A DNA stretch of 64,000 bases from Pseudarthrobacter raffinosi (GTDB taxonomy: Bacteria; Actinomycetota; Actinomycetes; Actinomycetales; Micrococcaceae): NCBI RefSeq assembly GCF_023913735.1, contig NZ_JAMXBH010000001.1:62001-126000 (forward strand), given 5' to 3'. The notes beneath the pieces are model-generated. The model saw nothing but the letters and a program-made list of their open reading frames with translations, was not told where the DNA came from and ran no database searches. The position numbers and the translations under genes were made by a program. Numbering within the stretch: the first letter of the stretch is position 1; the number at the start of each line of letters is the position of its first letter. Below, in pieces: positions 8,643 through 17,281 of the stretch.

Positions 8643-8782
8643 GGTGCTTCTCCCAGGGTTGCGGTGTGATTCTTTGTGCAGCTTATGCCCGCTCAGTCGA
8701 CTGGGACAGAATTTCCGTACCGCTAGGCTTGCAGGAGTCCGCACTCACCTCCCAGGTTCCCACCTCAACCAAAGGACACCCC

Positions 8783-9601
8783 TTGACCCAACGCACCATC
8801 GTGATCACCGGCGCCAGCGACGGCATCGGCGCGGCAGCCGCGCGGACGCTGACGCAGGCAGGCGACCGGGTGGTCGTCGTCGGCCGTTCCGAGGAGAAGA
8901 CGCAGGCCATCGCGAAGGAGCTCAATGCCGACTATTTCGTCAGCGACTTCGCCGACCTGGATCAGGTCCGCACGCTCGCCGCGCAGCTGAAGGACGACTA
9001 CGAGCGGATCGACGTCCTGGCCAATAACGCCGGCGGCATCATGGGCAAGCACCAGCTCACCGTGGACGGCAACGAGTCCACCTTCCAGATCAACCACCTG
9101 GCGCCGTTCCTGCTCACCACCGAGCTGATGGACGTCCTCACCGCCAGCAACGCCAAGGTCATCAACACCGCCAGCGCGGCCAACGGCTTCGGCAAAATGG
9201 ACCTCTTCGACCTCAAATCGGAGCACACCTACTCCACCAACCGCGCCTACGGCACCGCCAAACTCGCCAACATCCTCTTCACCTCCGAGCTGCACCGCCG
9301 CTTCGGCGAGCACGGAATCACGACGGCGGCGTTCCACCCGGGCGTGGTCCGCACCAACTTCGCGGCAGAGTCCACCAGCCCCATGCGGCACGCCTACAAG
9401 ACGCTCCTCAACCGCTTTATGCTCACCCCGGACCAGGGCGCCGACACCCTCCTCTGGCTCAGCAACGGCACCGCCGGCACCGACTGGATCTCCGGCGCCT
9501 ACTACGCCAAGCGCGCCCTGGCCAAGGCCAACGCACAGGCGTACGACGCCGAGCTGGCGCAGGGTTTGTGGGAGGCCAGCGAGGCGCTCGTCGCCCGCTA
9601 G
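8783..9601 (+). CDS. short-chain dehydrogenase/reductase
   Basis: About 272 residues, read from a TTG at 8783 because AAAGGACA lies just upstream and the Rossmann strand begins at once (TQRTIVITGASDGIG). The cofactor motif TGASDGIG (~9-16), the NNAGG turn (~80), the catalytic YGTAK (~155) and the family block HPGVVRTNF are all present. The sequence resembles the retinol dehydrogenase/WW-domain-oxidoreductase-like SDR branch. The NADP(H) preference and the substrate are not evident. It is monocistronic, followed by a large palindrome. Confidence 0.87.
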   Translation: MTQRTIVITGASDGIGAAAARTLTQAGDRVVVVGRSEEKTQAIAKELNADYFVSDFADLDQVRTLAAQLKDDYERIDVLANNAGGIMGKHQLTVDGNESTFQINHLAPFLLTTELMDVLTASNAKVINTASAANGFGKMDLFDLKSEHTYSTNRAYGTAKLANILFTSELHRRFGEHGITTAAFHPGVVRTNFAAESTSPMRHAYKTLLNRFMLTPDQGADTLLWLSNGTAGTDWISGAYYAKRALAKANAQAYDAELAQGLWEASEALVAR

Positions 9602-9625
9602 GTTCTGGCGTGCCGGGTTCAGGAT

Positions 9626-9691
9626 CCCAACTAGGTAGCGCTAACTGTCGTTATGGGGCCTCAAAACGACAGTTAGCGCTACCTAGTTGGG
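9626..9691. repeat. dispersed palindromic element, copy 1
   Basis: Two 27-nt arms (9626-9652 and 9665-9691) are perfect reverse complements around a 12-nt loop. The arms start CCCAACTAGGTAGCGCTAAC and end TGTCGTT. Three other copies lie at 33511, 34570 and 62356. This copy sits between the converging ends of the SDR and PaiB-like genes, so it could act as a bidirectional terminator, but there is no T-tract. Confidence 0.9.
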
Positions 9692-9712
9692 CTGGACCGG
9701 GCCTGAACCGGG

Positions 9713-10330
9713 TCAGCGTGCCCGCTCGACGTCGGCGGCGCTTTCTGTCTCCCCGCGTTCGCTGAGCCCGGCCACGACGCCTTCCACATCCGCCGCGGAC
9801 CGGTTCTGGCTCAGCTTGGTCTTCGCCTCAATCCTGGTGATGACCAGTTCAATGCCCACAATGGCGCGCAGCTGGCCCGAGATATAGCGCTCCGGCGCGT
9901 CATCCACGCTCCACGGGTGCTCGAAGTCTGCTTCGTTGATGTTGGTCAGCCGCCTGACCTGGCCGGCGATCCAGGCCGGGTCGTCATGGATCACGAGCTG
10001 GCCGTACACGTGTGCCGTGGAGTAGTTCCACGTGGGCACAACGCGTCCGTGCTCGGCCTTGGACGCATACCAGGACGGCGAAATGTAGGCGTCCGCGCCC
10101 TGGACGATCATGAGGGATTCCCCGATGGCCGGTTCGGACCACTGGGGGTTGTTCCTGGCGACGTGCGTGTGCAGCGCGCCGTGTTCGCCCACCGAGGGGT
10201 CGTAAACAAACGGCAGCAGCGTGGCGAGCAGGCCTCCCGGCGTCATGGTGACCAGGTTCGCTGCGCCGGGCCTCGTGAGTAGTTCCTGGATGGCGTCGGG
10301 GCCGGCTTCGAAATGGGCTGGCGTGTACAT
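9713..10330 (-). CDS. PaiB-type FMN-binding protein
   Basis: A 205-residue protein starting MYTPAHFEAGPDAIQELL. It carries the PaiB split-barrel blocks HTHVARNNPQW, YISPSWYASK, VVPTWNYSTAHVYG and the late KLSQNR. The family binds FMN or haem-like cofactors and was first described as a negative regulator of protease genes in Bacillus; its biochemical role is uncertain. It starts 4 nt after the EamA transporter, so the two form one operon. The last 25 residues are charged and poorly conserved. Confidence 0.87.
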   Translation of the reverse strand: MYTPAHFEAGPDAIQELLTRPGAANLVTMTPGGLLATLLPFVYDPSVGEHGALHTHVARNNPQWSEPAIGESLMIVQGADAYISPSWYASKAEHGRVVPTWNYSTAHVYGQLVIHDDPAWIAGQVRRLTNINEADFEHPWSVDDAPERYISGQLRAIVGIELVITRIEAKTKLSQNRSAADVEGVVAGLSERGETESAADVERAR

Positions 10331-10334
10331 GGTG

Positions 10335-11288
10335 CTAATCCTTTGCAGGTTCGAGGGTTCTTGTGGCGAGAGGCTCGGCAGGGTGAGGGACGGCGGGCTG
10401 CGAGGATGCCGGCTTGAGCCGGACCCGGACCGCGGCGCCCGCGCAGAGGATGACAGCCAGGCCGCCGACGATCGTGCTCCACGTCAGCGACTCGCCGAGC
10501 AGTAGGCCCGCCCAGCAGATGCTCAGCACGGGCTGGACAAGCTGGATCTGGCTGACCTGCGCCATGGGGCCGATGGCCAGGCCGCTGTACCAGGCGAAGA
10601 AGCCGAGGAACATGCTGACCACGCCGAGGTACGCAAAGGCCAGCCACTGGACCGGTGTGCCCGACGGCGACTGCTGCGCCACGGACACCGCCACCAGGAA
10701 CAGCATCAGCGGCGACGCCAGCACCAGCGCCCACGACACCGTCTGCCAGGCGCCCAGCTCGCGGGCCAGCAGGCCGCCCTCCGCGTAGCCGATGGCCGCG
10801 GCCACCACCGCGCCCAGGAGCAGCAGGTCCGCCGAGTGCAGCTGCCCGAACCCGCCGGACTGCATGGAGGCGAAGGCGATGGCCGCCAGCGCTCCCACGC
10901 CGGTGATGAGCCAGAACGCCAGGCGTGGACGCTCGCGCCCCCGAAGAACTGCAGCTACTGCCGTCGCGGCGGGCAACAGGGCGATCACGACGGCGCCGTG
11001 GCTGGCCGGTGTGGCGGTGAGTGCAAAGGAGGTCAGCAGGGGAAACCCGACGACGATGCCGCCGGCCACCACGGCGAGGCGGACCCACTGCGTGCCGCGG
11101 GGGAGCCGCTGCCGGGTGAGGGCGAGTGCGAAGGCGGCGAGAATGGCGGCTACGACTGCACGGCCTGACCCGATAAACAGCGGGGACAGGGACTCGACGG
11201 CCACCTTCGTGAAAGGAACCGTGAAGGAGAAGGCCGCTACTCCGGCGAGGCCCCACCAGAGGCCGGTGGGCTGGCCGGGCGGTATCAC
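10335..11288 (-). CDS. EamA/DMT-family transporter
   Basis: A ten-helix inner-membrane exporter with two EamA repeats: the first from LWWGLAGVAAFSFTVPFTKV, the second from LLLGAVVAAAIGYAEGGLLARELG. The second repeat ends AFAYLGVVSMFLGFFAWYSGLA. I start at GTG 11288, about 318 residues, because a -10-like TACACT (11304-11299) lies just upstream. An ATG at 11327 would overlap the start of the divergent MocR gene on the other strand. It heads an operon with the PaiB-like gene. DMT members export amino acids or metabolites; the substrate is unknown. A MocR regulator next door hints at control by an amine or pyridoxal-linked signal. Confidence 0.86.
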   Translation of the reverse strand: MIPPGQPTGLWWGLAGVAAFSFTVPFTKVAVESLSPLFIGSGRAVVAAILAAFALALTRQRLPRGTQWVRLAVVAGGIVVGFPLLTSFALTATPASHGAVVIALLPAATAVAAVLRGRERPRLAFWLITGVGALAAIAFASMQSGGFGQLHSADLLLLGAVVAAAIGYAEGGLLARELGAWQTVSWALVLASPLMLFLVAVSVAQQSPSGTPVQWLAFAYLGVVSMFLGFFAWYSGLAIGPMAQVSQIQLVQPVLSICWAGLLLGESLTWSTIVGGLAVILCAGAAVRVRLKPASSQPAVPHPAEPLATRTLEPAKD

Positions 11289-11298
11289 TGGCCGAATA

Positions 11299-11317
11299 AG
11301 TGTAGTAGCGCTACTAT
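11299..11317. promoter_or_regulatory. palindromic operator and overlapping divergent promoters
   Basis: TAGTAGCGCTACTA (11303-11316) is a perfect 14-bp palindrome. It overlaps TACTAT (11312-11317), a -10-like box 8 nt before the MocR ATG, and abuts TACACT (minus strand, 11304-11299), 10 nt before the exporter GTG. Both transcripts would be leaderless or nearly so. A MocR protein bound here could control both genes. Confidence 0.55.
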
Positions 11318-11325
11318 TGTCTCTC

Positions 11326-12738
11326 ATGAACAACGATAGCAGTTCCCGGATTGTGGCGCACCTGAAGAAATGGATTTCTTCGGCCGCGCCCGGTGCGAAG
11401 CTGCCCTCCACGCGCTCGTTGGTGGCCGAGTACCAGGCCAGTCCCGTCACGGTGCAGAAGGCGCTGCAGACGCTCACGGCACAGGGACTGATCGAGAGCC
11501 GGCCCGGCGTCGGGACCTTTGTGCGCGCCGTCCGGAGCGCCCGTCCCTCCGACTACGGCTGGCAGACGGCGGCCCTCCGTTCCCCGCTGGCGCCCCCGCC
11601 CCCGGCGTCCAGCACCATGCGCAACGTGGCCAACGATGCCATCTCCTTCCACTCCGGCTATCCGGACCGCGAACTCCTGCCCGAGCGGCTGGTGCGGGCC
11701 GCTATTGCCCGGGCAGCCCGCGGTGACGCTGCCTTGTTCCGTCCGCCCGCGGCCGGAATGCCCGAACTGCAGTCGTGGTTCGCGCACGAACTCGGTGCCT
11801 CCACACCGGCCGGGACCACCCCGCCGAACCCGAGCGACGTCGTCGTACTCCCGGGAAGCCAAAGCGGGCTGAGCTCCATCTTCAGCGCGCTCGCCGGCCG
11901 CGGACAGCCGCTGCTCATGGAATCGCCGTCCTATTGGGGCGCCATCCTGGCCGCAGCGCAGGCCGGCGTGCGCGTTGTCCCGGTGCCCAGCGGACCGGAC
12001 GGACCGGACCCGGCGGAGCTGGCCCGCGCCTTTGACGAGTCCGGGGCGCGGCTGTTCTACGCGCAGCCCAACTACGCCAACCCCACGGGCGCGCAGTGGT
12101 CTGCCGAACGGCGTGAACAGGTCCTGGACGTGGTCCGCGCGAAGGGGGCGTTCCTTGTGGAGGACGACTGGGCGCACGATTTCGGCATCACCTCCAACCC
12201 CGTGCCCGTCGCCTCCCGCGACGACTCCGGCCACGTGGTCTACCTGCGCTCGCTGACCAAGAGCGTGTCACCGTCGATCCGCGTCGCCGCGGTCATCGCC
12301 CGCGGCCCGGCGCGGGAGCGCATCCTGGCGGACCGGGCGGCCGAATCGATGTACGTCAGCGGGCTGCTCCAGGCGGCAGCGCTCGACGTCGTGACGCAGC
12401 CCGGGTGGCAGACGCACCTTCGCAGCCTCCGCCACCAGCTCGAATCACGCCGGGACCTGCTGGTCACCAGCCTGCGCCAGCACGCCCCGCAGGCGCATAT
12501 CGAGCAGGTGCCCAAGGGCGGCCTGAACCTGTGGGCGCGGCTGCCCGACGGGACCGACCTCGAACGGCTGACCCGCGATTGTGAAACCGCCGGGGTGATC
12601 ATCGCCGGGGGAAACGAATGGTTCCCGGCCGAACCGGCAGGCCCGTTCATCCGGCTTAACTACTCGGGGACAAATCCGGGCGCCTTTCCCGAGGGCGCCC
12701 GGATTATTGGCCAGGCGATTGAACGCAACGGGGCCTAG
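11326..12738 (+). CDS. MocR-type PLP-dependent transcriptional regulator
   Basis: A 470-residue fusion of a GntR winged helix (RIVAHLKKWISS, LPSTRSLVAEYQASPVTVQKAL, residues ~5-75) to a type I aminotransferase-like domain (~95-465). The PLP lysine is expected in RSLTKSVSPSIRVA (~311); YAQPNYANPTGAQWS and VEDDWAHDFG are the usual cofactor-pocket blocks. MocR proteins sense PLP-linked amines or amino acids and bind between divergent genes. This one is divergent from the EamA-PaiB operon with an almost leaderless start. Its ORF could extend upstream but would then run through the operator. It ends 3 nt before a converging gene. Confidence 0.9.
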   Translation: MNNDSSSRIVAHLKKWISSAAPGAKLPSTRSLVAEYQASPVTVQKALQTLTAQGLIESRPGVGTFVRAVRSARPSDYGWQTAALRSPLAPPPPASSTMRNVANDAISFHSGYPDRELLPERLVRAAIARAARGDAALFRPPAAGMPELQSWFAHELGASTPAGTTPPNPSDVVVLPGSQSGLSSIFSALAGRGQPLLMESPSYWGAILAAAQAGVRVVPVPSGPDGPDPAELARAFDESGARLFYAQPNYANPTGAQWSAERREQVLDVVRAKGAFLVEDDWAHDFGITSNPVPVASRDDSGHVVYLRSLTKSVSPSIRVAAVIARGPARERILADRAAESMYVSGLLQAAALDVVTQPGWQTHLRSLRHQLESRRDLLVTSLRQHAPQAHIEQVPKGGLNLWARLPDGTDLERLTRDCETAGVIIAGGNEWFPAEPAGPFIRLNYSGTNPGAFPEGARIIGQAIERNGA

Positions 12739-12741
12739 GCC

Positions 12742-13269
12742 TCAGCTGGCCAGTTTGGCGCAGACATCAACCGCCGATCCCTTGGTACTCACCAACGTGA
12801 ATATTCCTGTAACAAGGTCGACGTTGAAGACGATCCTTCCGACATACTGAGTGGTGGACGGTCCGGCTGGCACGTCACCTGGGAACATGACGAGCCCTTG
12901 ATGACCCGTGGCCGTGTAGGTCAGGGTATCGTCCGGGTTGACCTTGATTGACGTCACTGATCCATCGGTCCGGAACGTGACTGACTTGCCCGCAACCGGA
13001 TTCCCTAGGTCCGTTCCATAGTTGGTGTAGGTGAGGAGGACGCCCTTGCCTGCCGTGAGGATTCGAACGATGTTGCCGTCCTTGTCGAAGAATTCCTTGG
13101 TGTGAAGTTTGCCTCCCGTCCCACTCACCCCGAGGTTGAAGTCGGCACATCCGACTCCGACCGGGAGGATTAACGGTTCGTCGGCCAAGGCCGGCTGCGC
13201 GGGTGCCACAAGGGCTGCTGCTGCAAAGGCCGACAACGCCAGTCCGCGAGTAATGCTGTTTGTTTTCAT
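12742..13269 (-). CDS. small secreted protein, unknown function
   Basis: About 175 residues from ATG 13269, with AAAGGAAA 6 nt upstream. The N-terminus is a Sec signal peptide: MKTNSITRGLALSAFAAAAL, then a likely cut after AQPALA before DEP. The mature part has only two cysteines (VGCADF near the start, DVCAKLAS at the end), probably forming a disulfide. It is rich in beta-prone Thr/Val/Gly stretches (FRTDGSVTSIKVNPDDTLTY). I do not recognise a named family; similar small exported proteins are common in actinobacteria. It converges on the MocR gene. Confidence 0.7.
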   Translation of the reverse strand: MKTNSITRGLALSAFAAAALVAPAQPALADEPLILPVGVGCADFNLGVSGTGGKLHTKEFFDKDGNIVRILTAGKGVLLTYTNYGTDLGNPVAGKSVTFRTDGSVTSIKVNPDDTLTYTATGHQGLVMFPGDVPAGPSTTQYVGRIVFNVDLVTGIFTLVSTKGSAVDVCAKLAS

Positions 13270-13523
13270 GGGATTTCCTTTCGAACGTATATCGGGTGGG
13301 TGAATCAAGCGTGGCTCCCGGGCCTTAACCGGTCCTTAATCGCGGACGGGACTCCCCGAGGACTCTGGACCCTCTGCCCGCCGCAGGAGCATGATGGGGT
13401 TGATGTGGCTCCTCGGGGCCATCTCGTGTCAGGGCGGGCATATGGGCTCGCTGGTCGATGAGCTCCGCGGTACCGGGCCGACCAGGTCCGGGCCAGCGGC
13501 CGGTCGGTGAGGGGTGCTTGGCG

Positions 13524-16493
13524 ATGGGCGCACTGTGGATCAGGACCCTGGGCCCTCTGGAAGTTGTTGCCGACGGGGCGCCGGTCATTGTGGGCAGCGG
13601 GAAGCTGCGGATCGTCCTGGAATGCCTGGCCCTGCGGGCAAACTCGGTGGTCTCCACTGACTTCCTGACTGAAGCCGTCTGGGACGGCCGCCCGCCCGCG
13701 CAGCCGGGCCCGCAGCTGCAGGTGTACGTGGCCAACCTGCGGCGCCTGCTCCAACCGGACCGGTCCAAGGGGATTGCTTCCCAGCGCCTGGCAAGCCGGC
13801 CGGGCGGTTACCTGCTGACAGTCACCGAGGACGAGCTCGACCTCCTGCAGTTCCGTGAACACGTCACCGCCGGTGAACTGGCCGTGCAGGCAGGAGATTT
13901 GGCCGGAGGCACCGAATATCTGCGCCAGGCTGTAGAGCTCTTCAAAGGGGCCGCCTTCCCGGACCTTGCCGACGTCGAGCTTCTGCGCCCGGACCTGGAC
14001 GCACTGGAGGAAGCCCAGCTGGACGCGCACCAGGACCTCATCGACGTCGAGCTCGCTTTGGGCCGACACGGCACTTTGGTGGGGGAACTGCAGCGGCTCG
14101 TGTCCCGGCATCCATACCGGGAACGCCTGTGGGCCTCACTTGCGCTCGCCTTGTACCGCTCTGACCGGCAGGCCGATGCTTTGGCGGCATGCCGTAAAGC
14201 GCGGAGCATCTTCGTCGAGGAACTGGGTATTGATCCCGGTGCACGCCTGCAGGAACTGGAAGGCCAGGTCCTTCGGCAGGAAGCCTTGCTTGCGGCCCCC
14301 GCCGCTGACGGACACCGCAGGATCAGGCAACGGCTGGACAACCTCCCGGCCGAACTCACCCCGCTGGTCGGGCGCGATGCAGAAATAAGAGAGCTGTGCT
14401 CAATGTATGCCGCGGAGGGGTGCAGGCTGGTTACCGTAACGGGCGCCGGCGGGACCGGCAAGACCAGGTTGGCCTTGGCAGCAGCGGCCCAGCTCGGTGA
14501 GCGAATGGCCGACGGCGTGGGCTGGGTCAATCTCGCCCCGCTCACCCAGACTCAACAAGTGCCGGCCGCCATAGTTGCTGCGCTCGGCTTGCAGGACCGG
14601 GCCGGAGAAGACCCGCTGAAGGTCGCGGCTCGCTTCTTACACTCGCGCCGGCTGTTGTTGGTCCTGGACAATTTCGAACATCTGGAGGAGGCGTGGCCGG
14701 TGGTGCTTGGCATGCTCACCGCCGCCCCCGACCTGCGGATTATGACCACCAGCCGACGAAGACTGGGACTGCGCGCCGAATACGAATATGAGCTCGCACC
14801 GTTGGCCCTGCCCCCGATTGACCAGCCCCTCCCGCCGACACTGCTACGGGAGGTGCCGGCCGTGAAGCTGCTCCTGGCCCGTGGCCGGGCAGTCCGTCCG
14901 CATTTCGATCTTAACCACGGCAACGCGGCTGTTCTCACCCGTCTGTGCCACCGCCTGGACGGCCTTCCGCTGGCAATCGAACTGGCAGCCGCCCAGTTGC
15001 GGGATCACAGTGAGGCTGAGCTCCTGGACGACTTGGAGGTCAGCCTTGCCGCGCTGCCGGCAGCCTTCCGCGACCTTCCGGACCGCCAGCGGACCGTCAC
15101 GGCCACGATCGAGTGGAGCCACCAACTGTTGCGTAAGGCTGAGCGGCGGCTGTTCGATCAGCTCGGCGTCTTCGCTGCTGATCCGACTATGGCGGCAGTC
15201 AATAGCATCTGTGGTCAGCCTCCGGGCACGGAAACGATGCCTGAAGACTTGCTCATCTCCCTAGCCCGCCATAGCCTGCTGCATCGCTATACCGATCCCG
15301 CGGGACAAAGCCGCGTGTCGATGCTGCATTCGATTCGCGAGTTTGCCCGTGACCGGCTCCGGGTGCTCAACGATGGGTCGGCCGTTCGGCGCCGGCATGC
15401 CGAGTACTACCTCGGCCTCGCTGAGTCTGTCGGCCCACAGCTGTGGGGGCGCGAGCAAGTGGACGCCTTCCGGCTGCTGAATGCTGATACACCGGATTTA
15501 CGCGCCGCACTGTTGTGGGCAACGGGGCCGGATGGCTCCACGGACCTGGCGCTTCGAATGGTCGGGCAACTCTGGCATTACTGGGAGCTCACCGAGGACG
15601 TGGCCGAGCAATGCGAGATCGCTCTCAAGCTGGTCGCGGGCACACCCGACGCTCCACCTTCGCTCCAAGCCCCTGCACTCAGTGGAGCAGCGACTCTGTG
15701 TTGGCTCCTCGGTCGCAACGACGCGGCGGCCGACCTTCACCACCGCGCGCTTGAGGCATTCCAGAGCGCTGGCAACGACGAAGGCGCCGCCTGGACCACG
15801 ATGTGCCTGGCAGTGCAGGCGATGGAGATCAACGACACTATCACCGCCCACCGACTCGCTGCAGAAGCATTGGCCATACCTCATGCCAGCCCCCGGACTC
15901 GCGCTGCCGCATTCGTTGTTCTGGAGCGGTTAGCCTTCTACGCCGGTGACCACGCGCGAGCCCTTGACCTGAGCCGCGAGAGCGTCAGGCTTGTACGACC
16001 GCTCGGCGATCGATGGGCCCTCGGGGTAGTTTTGACTAACCTGGCCGAAAACGCAGAGCGGGCCGGCGACTACGACGCCGCGGAACGGCTGCTCCTCGAG
16101 GCGGTCGACGCTGGATTCGAGTTGGGTGCACAGGGCAACCTTGTGGGTTTCCTCGAGTCATTGGCCGGCGTCTACGTGGCCGGGCATGGCGTCGAGCTTG
16201 CCATTCGCGTGCTGGCGGCCGCCGACTCCTACCGTACCGACCGGGGCATTCCGCTCTACCCCGCAGAACAGCACCGCATCGAATCGATCATCACCAGGGC
16301 GCGCTCCGAGGCCGGTGCGATCCGTTTCGGCCTGGCCTGGACGGCCGGGCAGGCTCTGACCCTCACCCAGATCGTCAAGGACGTGCTCCGCACTAGGCAG
16401 GAGGGTAAGCAGCAGGAATTCGTTGCCGACCAGCACATTTATTCATCTTCTGACCAATCTGCAGAAAGTGCCCTGAGCGCGGCGCCGTGGTGA
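13524..16493 (+). CDS. SARP/AfsR-like regulator with NB-ARC ATPase and TPR-like tail
   Basis: A very large cytoplasmic regulator of about 989 residues, started at MGALWIRTLGPLEVV after GGTGAGGGG. Order: OmpR-like winged helix (~1-100, ending QLQVYVANLRRLLQ), BTAD helical domain (~105-250, EDELDLLQFREHV, RHPYRERLWASLALALYRS), NB-ARC-like ATPase with P-loop TVTGAGGTGKTRLALA (~305) and Walker B LLLVLDNFEHLEEA (~378), then GLPLAIELAAA and a long TPR-like helical C-terminus. Such STAND regulators control secondary metabolism or stress genes on unknown signals. No target cluster lies alongside. It is single, with a 215-nt upstream gap that holds nothing I can name. Confidence 0.88.
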   Translation: MGALWIRTLGPLEVVADGAPVIVGSGKLRIVLECLALRANSVVSTDFLTEAVWDGRPPAQPGPQLQVYVANLRRLLQPDRSKGIASQRLASRPGGYLLTVTEDELDLLQFREHVTAGELAVQAGDLAGGTEYLRQAVELFKGAAFPDLADVELLRPDLDALEEAQLDAHQDLIDVELALGRHGTLVGELQRLVSRHPYRERLWASLALALYRSDRQADALAACRKARSIFVEELGIDPGARLQELEGQVLRQEALLAAPAADGHRRIRQRLDNLPAELTPLVGRDAEIRELCSMYAAEGCRLVTVTGAGGTGKTRLALAAAAQLGERMADGVGWVNLAPLTQTQQVPAAIVAALGLQDRAGEDPLKVAARFLHSRRLLLVLDNFEHLEEAWPVVLGMLTAAPDLRIMTTSRRRLGLRAEYEYELAPLALPPIDQPLPPTLLREVPAVKLLLARGRAVRPHFDLNHGNAAVLTRLCHRLDGLPLAIELAAAQLRDHSEAELLDDLEVSLAALPAAFRDLPDRQRTVTATIEWSHQLLRKAERRLFDQLGVFAADPTMAAVNSICGQPPGTETMPEDLLISLARHSLLHRYTDPAGQSRVSMLHSIREFARDRLRVLNDGSAVRRRHAEYYLGLAESVGPQLWGREQVDAFRLLNADTPDLRAALLWATGPDGSTDLALRMVGQLWHYWELTEDVAEQCEIALKLVAGTPDAPPSLQAPALSGAATLCWLLGRNDAAADLHHRALEAFQSAGNDEGAAWTTMCLAVQAMEINDTITAHRLAAEALAIPHASPRTRAAAFVVLERLAFYAGDHARALDLSRESVRLVRPLGDRWALGVVLTNLAENAERAGDYDAAERLLLEAVDAGFELGAQGNLVGFLESLAGVYVAGHGVELAIRVLAAADSYRTDRGIPLYPAEQHRIESIITRARSEAGAIRFGLAWTAGQALTLTQIVKDVLRTRQEGKQQEFVADQHIYSSSDQSAESALSAAPW

Positions 16494-16508
16494 CCGCCGC
16501 TTTGCCCG

Positions 16509-17037
16509 TTATTCGCCCAGCAGTCCGTAGGTGCTGACGACGTCGCCCTTCGTGGTCCGGTACTGGCCCTTGAGGCCGAGCCGCGTCACGGGGCCGCCGT
16601 CCTGGAACAGCTTCCGGCCGCTGCCGGCCACCACGGGGTGTGTGATCAGGGTCAGCTCATCCAGCAGCCCGGCGAACAGCAATTGGCGCACCACGGAAAT
16701 GCTGCCGGTGACGGCGATCTCGCCGCCGTCGCGCTCCTTCAGGCCCGCCACGAAGGTGGGAGTTCTGCCACTCGAGCGGCTCCGTCAGCGTCCGGGAGGC
16801 CACAAACTTCTCCACCGGGTTGATGAAGCCGGCGAAGTCCTCGTCCACCGACGCTGTGGGCCAGTACCCAGCCCATTCCTGGTAGCTCACCCGGCCAAGC
16901 ACCACGGTGTCCACGCTTTCCATCATGCGGGTCAGGGCCTTGCCGAGGTCGTCGTCGAAGCTGTCGAATTGTCAGAGGAACGGGTCCGAGACCACGCCGT
17001 CAACGGAGTGGAACAGGCCGGACGTAACTTTGCGCAT
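16509..17037 (-). pseudogene. dihydrofolate-reductase-family gene with a stop and a frameshift
   Basis: Pieces make one RibD C-terminal/DHFR-like protein. ATG 17037 gives MRKVTSGLFHSVDGVVSDPF, then an in-frame TGA at 16974-16972 where relatives have an aromatic residue before QFDSFDDD. The frame continues with MMESVDTVVLGRVSYQEWAGYW and FVASRTLTEPLEWQNS. Near 16757-16765 it shifts to MAGLKERDGGEIAVTGSISV, ending in the block LTLITHPVVAGSGRKLF at 16509. The family is an NADPH-dependent reductase of unknown substrate. Two independent lesions make decay more likely than one sequencing slip, but reads should be checked. Confidence 0.8.
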
Positions 17038-17103
17038 GAGGACCTCCAAGATCAGGGCGGGTGTCATCCACGGTATTGGCAATGCCCGCAGCTCGGAAGC
17101 CCC

Positions 17104-17152
17104 CGCCGGTGGTTGAGCCGGGCGAAACCTGGATCTCGACGGGCTCGATCAC
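17104..17152. repeat. dispersed VVEPVE-type repeat, inverted pair
   Basis: GGTGGTTGAGCC followed by TCGACGGGCTCGATCACC: two divergent units of the dispersed repeat in opposite orientation. They lie in the 240-nt gap between the broken DHFR-like gene and the membrane-protein gene; nothing else in this gap is recognisable. Confidence 0.55.
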
Positions 17153-17281
17153 CGCTCTCGAGCGGGCCGCAGTTAGGTTCGTCACCACCGCCTGCGTGTT
17201 GCGCGAATCCGCGGGCCTGCAGCCGCATACTGGTGTTCATGCGGCCTCTCACCGCACCCCGGCCAGGCAGGAGGAAAATGC

